From positions 143,958-184,903 of the forward strand of contig NZ_KI421422.1 of the NCBI RefSeq assembly GCF_000472285.1: a stretch of 40,946 bases of DNA. The letters run 5' to 3'. Of this stretch, positions 16,490-22,799 are shown one piece after another. Position 1 is the first letter of the stretch. Each line of letters opens with the position of its first letter. The stretch comes from Desulfuromonas sp. TF (GTDB lineage: Bacteria; Desulfobacterota; Desulfuromonadia; Desulfuromonadales; ATBO01). The translations under genes were made by a program, and so were the position numbers. A model generated the notes under the pieces. The model ran no database searches and was not told the origin of the DNA. It saw nothing but the letters and a program-made list of their open reading frames with translations.

Positions 16490-16638
16490 GGCCATCTCCT
16501 CGAAAACAGGTGAGCATCAACAGGAAGTGCAGCAAAAAGTATAACAATGTTTTATCATGTTGACCACTCGAAACCGTCGATTTTCCGATTGCTTCGCCTC
16601 GCTCTGCCATGGTAGCTTGAAAATTGAACAAACCGAGG

Positions 16639-16700
16639 GCCGGGATCTCTGCGAACCCGGCTCCTTTTTATTGAGCTTTGGGGGACGATCAGCCGTCCCC
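16639..16700 (+). promoter_or_regulatory. Two hairpins in the leader of the U32 peptidase gene
   Basis: A terminator-like hairpin (GCCGGG / CCCGGC, 11-base loop, then CTCCTTTTTA) at 16639-16669 is followed by a second hairpin (GGGGACG / CGTCCCC, 6-base loop) at 16681-16700. Both lie within 80 bases of the ATG at 16716. No plus-strand gene lies just upstream for the first hairpin to terminate, so it may end a short leader RNA or act as an attenuator. Confidence 0.4.
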
Positions 16701-16715
16701 GCCCCAGAGAATCAG

Positions 16716-19100
16716 ATGAATATCAAAAACGTCGAAAAACCCGAGCTTCTCTCTCCCGTCGGCAGCCTGGAGGCCTTTTTTGCCGCCATGGAATCAGGAG
16801 CCGACGCAGTCTATGCGGGCCTGAAGGATTTCTCCGCCCGCGCCAAGGCTAAAAATTTCACCCTCCAGGAGCTGGAGCGGATGACCGGGTATGCACATGC
16901 CAGACAGCGCAGGCTCTATGTCACCCTCAACACCCTGGTCAAGGAACGGGAGCTGCCGGCGCTGGTCGAAACCCTGTCGGCCCTGGAGGCTATGGCAGTG
17001 GACGGGATCATTCTCCAGGATCTGGCGGTATGGCGTCTCGCCCGCAGGAACTTCCCGGGTCTGGAACTGCACGCCTCCACCCAGATGACGGTTCACAATA
17101 CCGCCGGGGTCAGGATGCTCGAGCGGATGGGGTTCACCCGGGGGGTGCTTGCCCGCGAACTCAGCCTGGAAGAAATCTCCGCTATTCGACGCCAGACCAC
17201 CCTGGAGCTGGAGCACTTTATCCACGGGGCGCTGTGCTTCTCTTTTTCAGGGCAGTGCTACTTCTCCTCCTGGCTCGGCGGCAAAAGCGGCAATCGAGGC
17301 CGCTGTGCTCAGCCTTGCCGACGCCGCTACCGTTACCGCCAGCACGAGGGGTATTATTTTTCCACCAATGATCTCTCCGCCATCGAGCTGCTCCCCGAAC
17401 TGGCGGAGGCCGGAGTGGTGAGCTTCAAGATCGAGGGGCGGATGAAGAGCGCCGAATACGTGGCCAATGTAGTTTCGGCCTACCGCCGGGTCCTCGACGC
17501 CCCCCCTTCCCGCCGCCCGGAGGCGGTGAAGGAAGCCAAGGAACTGCTCAAGGCCTCTTTCGGACGCACCCCAACCAGGGGCTTTCTTCCCGGGAATGTT
17601 CCCACGGATATCGCCATCCCGTCCCTGAAAGGCTCGACCGGACGTTTTCTGGGAGAGATCGCCGCGGTGAAAGAGGGGGACATCTCCTTCAAGACACGGG
17701 ACCGCCTGCACGTGGGCGATCGGCTGCGCATTCAACCCAAGTCCGATCAGGCCGGCACCGCTTTCACCGTCAAGGAAATCCGTCAGGGGCGGAAGCCGGT
17801 AAAAAGAGTCGAATCCGGCGCATACGTCAGCGTCCCTTCCCCTTTCCGCGACATCTTCCGGGTGGGAGACGCCGTCTTCAAGGTTTCCTCGGACCAGGCA
17901 TTCACCATGAGCGAAGCCGCCTGCCGGCGGAAACTGGAGAAGGCCGCCGCCCCGCCCGCCCCGGTTCGCCTGGTCGTCGCCATGCCGGATAACGCCACCC
18001 TGTCAGTCCAGGGGGTAACCGGACACATCACGATAACCCGGGACTACCCCGTCGAAACTTTTTCGGCTACCGACCGCCCCCTGAGCTCCGACACCCTGAA
18101 GGGTGTGTTCGAAAGGACCGCCGGTGAGTCCTTCGTTCTCGAACAGCTGGAAGCCGGAAAGCTTCCCCCTCTGGTCATCCCGCCCAGTCGTCTCAAGGAG
18201 ATTCGCCGCGACTTCTACGGGATCCTCCGGCAGGCGGTGAACGACCGCGCCGCAGGCAGGCGCAGTGAACACCTGAAGAAGGCTCTGTCGGATCTGTTGC
18301 CGTCTGCGAAGCCTTCGGGGGAGACCCAAAGGATCGTGACGGTAGCCATCCGCGACATTCGCGACGTTCATATTCTCAACGACCCGTTCGTCGATTGCGT
18401 GCTCCTTCCCCTGACTGCCGGCAATGTACAAGGGCTCGGCCATGCGGGCAAACGCCTGTCCGGAAGGGAAAACCGGGTGATCTGGGACCTTCCCTTCATC
18501 CTCTTCGATTCCGAGTGGAGCGGGTACCGCGAGGCCGTCAGGTCGCTGGTAAAGCGCGGCCATCGAAATTTCCGCCTCAACAATCTGGGCCATTTCCACC
18601 TGTTCGAAGGGGTCGAGGGGGTGGAACTCAGCGCCGGCTACCGCCTTTTCTCCCTCAACAGTCAGGCCCTTCTCGCCTGGAAGGAGTTGGGAGCCGCGGA
18701 GGCGACTCTCTATATCGAAGACGACCGGGACAACCTGCGCCAGATCCTGCAGCGGGAGTGCGGCCTGCATCTTTCCCTGACGGTGTACGGCAACGTTCCT
18801 CTCATCACTTCCAGGATTCCGATTCGCGGGGTGCGGCCGGACACCCCGCTCCTCTCCGACCGCAACGATGCCTACAGGGTCAGTCAGCGCGCCGGCCTTA
18901 CCGTCCTTACCCCGGAGGTCGACTTCTCGCTCCTTGGGCGCCTTGGCGAAATCCAGGCCATGGGCTGCGGACGCTTCATCCTAGAGCTGAACCACCTCGG
19001 TCCGTTCTCCCCCGAGGGGAAAAGGGTGCTGGAGGCGCTGCGCAAGGGAAACGAGGTCCCGGGAACCTCGCCTTTCAATTTTGAAATGGGAATGGAATAA
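16716..19100 (+). CDS. Peptidase U32 family protein (RlhA-like, with DUF3656)
   Basis: 794 residues. The start is taken at ATG 16716 (MNIKNVEKPELLSPVGS), since U32 proteins begin with this PELLxPxGxxE motif; the open frame runs further up through two hairpins. The N-terminal barrel has ADAVYAGLKDFSARAKAKNF and LHASTQMTVHN. The U32 signature is HGALCFSFSGQCYFSS, then GNRGRCAQPCRRRY, with the cysteines thought to hold an Fe-S cluster. A DUF3656-like region fills the second half. E. coli RlhA of this type hydroxylates a 23S rRNA cytidine; others hydroxylate tRNA or are annotated as collagenases. RNA hydroxylation is more likely than proteolysis, by family knowledge only. Confidence 0.88.
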   Translation: MNIKNVEKPELLSPVGSLEAFFAAMESGADAVYAGLKDFSARAKAKNFTLQELERMTGYAHARQRRLYVTLNTLVKERELPALVETLSALEAMAVDGIILQDLAVWRLARRNFPGLELHASTQMTVHNTAGVRMLERMGFTRGVLARELSLEEISAIRRQTTLELEHFIHGALCFSFSGQCYFSSWLGGKSGNRGRCAQPCRRRYRYRQHEGYYFSTNDLSAIELLPELAEAGVVSFKIEGRMKSAEYVANVVSAYRRVLDAPPSRRPEAVKEAKELLKASFGRTPTRGFLPGNVPTDIAIPSLKGSTGRFLGEIAAVKEGDISFKTRDRLHVGDRLRIQPKSDQAGTAFTVKEIRQGRKPVKRVESGAYVSVPSPFRDIFRVGDAVFKVSSDQAFTMSEAACRRKLEKAAAPPAPVRLVVAMPDNATLSVQGVTGHITITRDYPVETFSATDRPLSSDTLKGVFERTAGESFVLEQLEAGKLPPLVIPPSRLKEIRRDFYGILRQAVNDRAAGRRSEHLKKALSDLLPSAKPSGETQRIVTVAIRDIRDVHILNDPFVDCVLLPLTAGNVQGLGHAGKRLSGRENRVIWDLPFILFDSEWSGYREAVRSLVKRGHRNFRLNNLGHFHLFEGVEGVELSAGYRLFSLNSQALLAWKELGAAEATLYIEDDRDNLRQILQRECGLHLSLTVYGNVPLITSRIPIRGVRPDTPLLSDRNDAYRVSQRAGLTVLTPEVDFSLLGRLGEIQAMGCGRFILELNHLGPFSPEGKRVLEALRKGNEVPGTSPFNFEMGME

Positions 19101-19133
19101 GGCGAGGTGAGGCGTGATGGGCGCGGGGTGACG
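19101..19133. repeat. 7-bp-period repeat (TCAC heptads on the minus strand)
   Basis: Read on the minus strand this gives CGTCACC, CCGCGCC, CATCACG, CCTCACC, TCGCC. It has the same NNTCACN spacing as the array at 27656, and lies between the U32 gene stop and the shared terminator. Confidence 0.5.
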
Positions 19134-19158
19134 AAAAAGGATAAAAAGATTGATCAAT

Positions 19159-19194
19159 AAAAGCAGGGCTCCGAAACAAGGAGCCCTGCTTTTT
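19159..19194. terminator. Strong bidirectional rho-independent terminator
   Basis: An 11-bp perfect stem (AGCAGGGCTCC / GGAGCCCTGCT), extended by A/T pairs, sits between the convergent U32 gene (plus) and DUF3014 gene (minus). Confidence 0.9.
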
Positions 19195-19206
19195 GCCTTC
19201 ATCGGT

Positions 19207-20004
19207 TCAGTTTCGGTCCGAGGCCGCGGTAAGCTCCCGCCGGTATCTACGAAGAATGGACTTTACGCGGGCGGCATTTTCCGGCCCCATCCGGATCAGG
19301 ATTTTGCGGCCGGCCGACAGGGACTCCAGTTCGGGATTGGCATACTGATAGGCAATTTTAGGCTGTGCAAGGCGGATGGGATGGGAGACCTCCGGCACGG
19401 CGAGCAGGTGATCGATCACCTCGACCAGACGGTCGTTGAAATAGCCGGACGGATAACCGAGTTCCCGGTAGGCCTCCTGGAACAGAGGATAAAAACGGAC
19501 ATAGACCGCCACGAGCCGGGCCGGTTCCACTGCCTCGGCCAGTTGGATGTAGGGTGCATATCGTCGGTAGTTCGCCGGGTCGATCTCAAGGTTCTGGTCT
19601 TTTCCAACCACCAGAAAATTACCCGGAACCGGCTTGGTCGGCATGTGAGTCGCGGGCAGGTTCCGGCGCGGCAGGTTGTCCACCATGACGACAAAGCGCC
19701 GAATGAAATTGTCCAGAACAAAAAATTTGTCGATCTCCCGTCCGGCAAAAAGCCTGGAGAGAGTATCCTCTATCCTCTCATCGCTTTCCCGGAGTTCCGG
19801 GAGCGGTTTTTCCGGATCGATCACCGGCGTCGCCGGCTCCGACTTCGGTGCGGCTCCTTCAATGGGATAAAGGATTCCCGGCGTATCCGGCGCTTCGGGA
19901 ATCGGGTAGGTCACCGGCACCTGAGGCTGACGAGCCACCCGAAAATAACCGATCAATCCGATGGCCAGGGCCAATACGACGAGGAGCAGGAAAGCTTTTT
20001 TCAT
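19207..20004 (-). CDS. DUF3014 family membrane-anchored protein
   Basis: 265 residues, with GGGGG about 10 bases before the ATG. A single N-terminal membrane anchor (AFLLLVVLALAIGLIGYF) leads to a proline-rich linker (residues about 30-65). The folded region contains PLPELRESDERIEDTLSRLF, FVLDNFIRRFVVMVDNLPR and YVRFYPLFQEAYRELGYP, which I recognise as DUF3014. The bulk probably lies in the periplasm. Function is unknown. The gene is transcribed alone toward the terminator at 19159 and diverges from the small GSU3473-type gene. Confidence 0.85.
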   Translation of the reverse strand: MKKAFLLLVVLALAIGLIGYFRVARQPQVPVTYPIPEAPDTPGILYPIEGAAPKSEPATPVIDPEKPLPELRESDERIEDTLSRLFAGREIDKFFVLDNFIRRFVVMVDNLPRRNLPATHMPTKPVPGNFLVVGKDQNLEIDPANYRRYAPYIQLAEAVEPARLVAVYVRFYPLFQEAYRELGYPSGYFNDRLVEVIDHLLAVPEVSHPIRLAQPKIAYQYANPELESLSAGRKILIRMGPENAARVKSILRRYRRELTAASDRN

Positions 20005-20155
20005 AGCGCGTATTCCCCCGTGATAGGTGTGGCGATGAAATCGGCAAGTTTCCAGAGTGTATTTGTTAAGTTACCGATTATTCTGCGATTCGTCAACCCG
20101 CAGGAGAGACTGAGTTGCAATTCGGATAAACTATGCTCAAGTTGACTCAAAAAGC

Positions 20156-20195
20156 GGACATCATAACAGGAGGAAGGACATCATAACAGGAGGAA
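20156..20195 (+). repeat. Tandem 20-bp duplication containing a Shine-Dalgarno sequence
   Basis: Two exact, adjacent 20-base copies beginning GGACATCATAAC and ending AGGAGGAA lie just before the ATG at 20202. Each carries an AGGAGG. Only the second is at working distance (8 bases) from a start codon. Confidence 0.9.
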
Positions 20196-20201
20196 CAATC
20201 A

Positions 20202-20405
20202 ATGTGGCCTATCCGAAAAAGACGCGTGGAAGTCATGTATCCAGACGGGGAAACCGATGCGATAAATCCTTATCTTCTCAATACGTATATCCAGATGGGG
20301 AAAATCGTCCGGTTCAAACGCGGTGGCGATTGGGTGCTCATCAGCGAAGGTCCGATCAGGGGCCAGGATGGGGGATCTCACGGTCGTGACCGGAGGAGAG
20401 CTTAG
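20202..20405 (+). CDS. GSU3473-type small protein
   Basis: 67 residues. The ATG at 20202 is preceded by AGGAGG in the second copy of a duplicated leader. The core VMYPDGETDAINPYLLNTYI, then KIVRFKRGGDWVLISEGPIRG, matches the small Geobacter-type proteins I know as the GSU3473 family (pattern: YxDGxxDxVxPxxLxxLI...GKIxxFxRxxGWVxVxxxPIRG). The C-terminus is basic (HGRDRRRA). A paralogue with the same layout lies at 34163. The protein is soluble with no membrane segment. Function is unknown. Confidence 0.8.
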   Translation: MWPIRKRRVEVMYPDGETDAINPYLLNTYIQMGKIVRFKRGGDWVLISEGPIRGQDGGSHGRDRRRA

Positions 20406-20414
20406 CTGTTGTCA

Positions 20415-20435
20415 AGAAAGCGTGCTCTGCTTTCT
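20415..20435. terminator. Possible weak terminator hairpin
   Basis: AGAAAGC pairs with GCTTTCT across a 7-base loop between the small plus-strand gene and the convergent DUF4112 gene. The T-tract is poor. Confidence 0.35.
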
Positions 20436-20489
20436 GCTCTTTGCGGAGGCCGTCCATGGCGCGATTCGACTCCTGTACGCGACGGGACA

Positions 20490-20969
20490 TCATCCATTTC
20501 CATTGATCTCCAACCATGCCCAGCGCATCAGCGCAAACCCCAACATTCCGACGAAAATCACGAATCCGACCAGCAAGAAAGCAAGCGACCACACGAACAA
20601 CCGGCTCGTGGCCACGGCCTTGCGCGGTCTCTCGAGGTAGGTCCCGAGCAGTTGCACGTTTCGCTGATTAGCTTTCCAGACCACATCGAACAGGTCCCCC
20701 AGGACGGGAACAGCGCCCAGAATAGCATCCAGGGCGATGTTGAAGGCCATTTTGAGGAGGACGGATTTCGGAGCGCCCAGTCGGGCTGCTTCCGAGAGAA
20801 TATAGCTCGACATGAGCGCTCCCAGCGTGTCGCCGATGCCGGGAAAAAGGCCGATCAGGGCATCGAGGCCGAAACGCGTTTCCAGGCCCGGTATGGGAAT
20901 GGAACTATCCAGGTACCAGGCTATGCGATCAAGACGCTGTTTCGCTCTTTCCCTCTCGCCGGGATTCAT
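20490..20969 (-). CDS. DUF4112 domain membrane protein
   Basis: 159 residues with GGAG upstream of the ATG at 20969. The sequence LDSSIPIPGLETRFGLDALIGLFPGIGDTLGA is characteristic of DUF4112, followed by AVPVLGDLFDVVWKANQRNVQLL. One strong membrane helix lies at the C-terminal end (LFVWSLAFLLVGFVIFVGMLGF). The glycine/proline-rich middle repeats (FPGIGD and VPVLGD) are semi-hydrophobic and may dip into the membrane. Function is unknown. The DUF2188 gene lies 85 bases upstream on the same strand and could share a transcript. Confidence 0.85.
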   Translation of the reverse strand: MNPGERERAKQRLDRIAWYLDSSIPIPGLETRFGLDALIGLFPGIGDTLGALMSSYILSEAARLGAPKSVLLKMAFNIALDAILGAVPVLGDLFDVVWKANQRNVQLLGTYLERPRKAVATSRLFVWSLAFLLVGFVIFVGMLGFALMRWAWLEINGNG

Positions 20970-21053
20970 CTCGGTCTCTCCGCATCCATGCCGTTCATTC
21001 CCCTCCCTCCTGTTCGGCGGAATGGAAAAGAGGAGTTTTGCCCGTCCGGTTCT

Positions 21054-21239
21054 TTACTGCCTTGTCGTCGTTCCATCCGGATTATGTATCACCAGGTCGG
21101 CTCGCAGGGTATCGCACATGGTTCGCCCAACCCGCAGCGCTTCCTCGCGGGTTGCGAAAAAGCCATCTTTTATTTTTTCGCCTTCAACCTTCAGGAGCCA
21201 GCCCTCCACTCCTCGGGGCATGATATGGACCGTAGCCAT
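21054..21239 (-). CDS. DUF2188 domain small protein
   Basis: 61 residues. The ATG at 21239 has GGAG seven bases away, while the overlapping GTG one codon earlier is too close. Its body reads VHIMPRGVEGWLLKVEGEK, then FFATREEALRVGRTMCDTL and LVIHNPDGTTTRQ, which fits DUF2188: a strand pair with a conserved Trp, an alpha helix, and a final HxxDG turn. No function is established for the domain. A 35-codon open frame lies 32 bases upstream on the same strand. Confidence 0.85.
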   Translation of the reverse strand: MATVHIMPRGVEGWLLKVEGEKIKDGFFATREEALRVGRTMCDTLRADLVIHNPDGTTTRQ

Positions 21240-21271
21240 CACCTTTCTCCTTTCCCCCTCTCATGCTGTAT

Positions 21272-21379
21272 TCACTGTATAGCCGAATCGAGACCTGTCA
21301 ATAAAGTGCGGCCCCAGGAAACTTGCTCCTCGCGCACCTGGATGTAATACAGGTCCTGATCTTCGTAAAAAAGAAACAT
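21272..21379 (-). CDS. Possible 35-residue peptide upstream of the DUF2188 gene
   Basis: A short open frame from the ATG at 21379 to TGA 21272-21274 encodes MFLFYEDQDLYYIQVREEQ and then VSWGRTLLTGLDSAIQ. An in-frame stop immediately precedes the ATG. The only ribosome-binding candidate is a weak GGTG. It is read toward the DUF2188 gene with a 32-base gap, so a small operon is possible. I recognise no family, and codon third positions are unremarkable. It may be chance. Confidence 0.25.
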   Translation of the reverse strand: MFLFYEDQDLYYIQVREEQVSWGRTLLTGLDSAIQ

Positions 21380-21434
21380 TCACCGGCAGGCAAAAGGGAT
21401 GATTGGATCTGCCGTATTTTTATCCATTAAAAGG

Positions 21435-21456
21435 AACTGCGATCTACAACGCAGTT
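21435..21456. promoter_or_regulatory. Inverted repeat upstream of a sigma-54-type promoter (possible enhancer site)
   Basis: AACTGCG-N8-CGCAGTT is a perfect 7-bp inverted repeat. It lies roughly 190-210 bases before the predicted transcription start of the TAXI-TRAP operon, a usual distance for a sigma-54 activator binding site. Apart from this site, the 35-codon frame and the sigma-54 promoter, I see nothing certain in the 460-base gap 21240-21700. Confidence 0.4.
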
Positions 21457-21616
21457 TGATCTATTTACAGATTTTAGCCGGCACCGGCCATTTTCAGCCT
21501 CTTTGGGCAACAATTGGCCACGACTATCAAGCCTCACAGGATTTTAATTCTCGTTATGTGCTTGATATTCCATTCATCTTTGGTTAAGTTAAATGCGTAT
21601 TAACGCCATTCCGTCT

Positions 21617-21631
21617 TGGCATCATCATTGC
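21617..21631 (+). promoter_or_regulatory. Sigma-54 (-24/-12) promoter of the TAXI-TRAP operon
   Basis: TGGCATCATCATTGC has the invariant GG and GC separated by exactly 10 bases, and TGGCA/TTGC in the consensus positions. Transcription would begin near 21643, leaving a leader of about 58 bases with AGGAGG before the ATG at 21701. TRAP transporters under sigma-54 control are known in other bacteria. Confidence 0.65.
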
Positions 21632-21700
21632 GATAGGTGCATGTTCCTGATTTAAAATGGCGTTTGAAATTTCACCCCCTAAAAAGAGGAGGAGTAGAAC

Positions 21701-22696
21701 ATGGGCAGAATGAAGAGTATCCTTTCCCTCGCAGGCTGTTTGGCCATCGCCGTCCTGCTGACTCTCCCCGGTACGGGTCTGGCGGCAAAATCCCGCCTCG
21801 CCTTCTCCGGCGGACCCGAAGGCGGCACCTTCCAGTATTTCTCCAACGGCATCTCCACGCTTCTGTCCAAGAATCTGCCGGACGTAGAAGTCTCCAACAT
21901 GGCCTCGGCCGGCTCCGTCGAGAATCTGCGGCGGGTCAACTCGGGTGACGCGGACTTCGGCATCACCTATTCGGGCGACCTCTTCCTCGCGCGCAACGGC
22001 AAGCTGCCGCAGGACGCGAAAAAATACGAAAACGTTCTGGGCATGGCTTACCTGTACGGCGCCCCTGCTCACCTGGTCGTCCTTGAAGCAAGCGGCATAA
22101 ACGATGTTGCCGGACTGGCCGGCAAGAAGGTTGCCGTCGGCGGAGCCGGTTCCGGAGCCGCGGCCTCGGCGGAACGTTACTTCAAGAAGCTCGGGGTCTG
22201 GGACAAGATGCAGCCCCAGTTCATCGGCTACAGCGAAGCCGTATCGGCCATGGGCGACAAGCTGATCGATGCCGTCTGGGTCTTTGCCGGCTTCCCCAAC
22301 GCCTCCGTCATCCAGGCCGCCGCCAGCAACAAAATCAAGGTCCTCGACACCGTCGAGGCGGGCCAGAAGGCGGGGTTCTTCGACGAATACCCCTTCTATA
22401 CCGAGGTCACCATTCCCGCCGGCACCTATAGCGGCGTGGACGCCCCGGTGAAGACTTTCCAGGACTCCGCCCTCTGGGTGACGGGAAAGCATGTCAAGCC
22501 GGAGGTCATCTCCGCGGCCCTGAAAGAGACCTTCTCACCCGAAGGGCTCGCCTACCTGGTCAAGGTCAAGAGCACCGCCAAGGCTATGTCCGTCGAAGGC
22601 GGCCTGAACGGCATCGTCACCCCCATTCATCCCGGGGCCGAGAAGTTCTGGACCGAAAAAGGCCTCACCATCAGCGAGCGGCAAAAAGCCCAGTGA
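21701..22696 (+). CDS. TAXI family TRAP transporter substrate-binding protein
   Basis: 331 residues with AGGAGG before the ATG. A signal peptide (residues 1 to about 28, ending GTGLAA) exports it to the periplasm. The mature start, SRLAFSGGPEGGTFQYFSNG, is the TAXI family hallmark (TGGxxGxYxxxG). SVENLRRVNSGDADFGITYSGD and LVVLEASGINDVAGLAGKKV follow, as in family members that bind small carboxylates or glutamate-like ligands. The ligand cannot be assigned. It leads an operon with a fused permease and a universal stress protein, behind a sigma-54-type promoter. A hairpin at 22728 between this gene and the permease may raise its expression over the permease. Confidence 0.93.
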   Translation: MGRMKSILSLAGCLAIAVLLTLPGTGLAAKSRLAFSGGPEGGTFQYFSNGISTLLSKNLPDVEVSNMASAGSVENLRRVNSGDADFGITYSGDLFLARNGKLPQDAKKYENVLGMAYLYGAPAHLVVLEASGINDVAGLAGKKVAVGGAGSGAAASAERYFKKLGVWDKMQPQFIGYSEAVSAMGDKLIDAVWVFAGFPNASVIQAAASNKIKVLDTVEAGQKAGFFDEYPFYTEVTIPAGTYSGVDAPVKTFQDSALWVTGKHVKPEVISAALKETFSPEGLAYLVKVKSTAKAMSVEGGLNGIVTPIHPGAEKFWTEKGLTISERQKAQ

Positions 22697-22727
22697 TGAA
22701 GCGGCAAATGATTTTTTGAAATACAGG

Positions 22728-22749
22728 AGCGGGGCCTTCCGGCCCCGCT
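22728..22749 (+). terminator. Intercistronic hairpin (partial terminator or mRNA stabiliser)
   Basis: A 9-bp perfect stem (AGCGGGGCC / GGCCCCGCT) with loop TTCC lies between the binding-protein stop and the permease start. The following sequence has only isolated Ts, so read-through is expected. Confidence 0.55.
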
Positions 22750-22799
22750 TCGTCTATCCCCTCATTACTATTTCATCAAAAACGGCGCAGGAAGGCAGT

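Noticed and set aside
21399-21587. 62-codon plus-strand frame before the TAXI gene
   Set aside because: No ribosome binding site; it overlaps the inverted repeat and ends just before the sigma-54 promoter.
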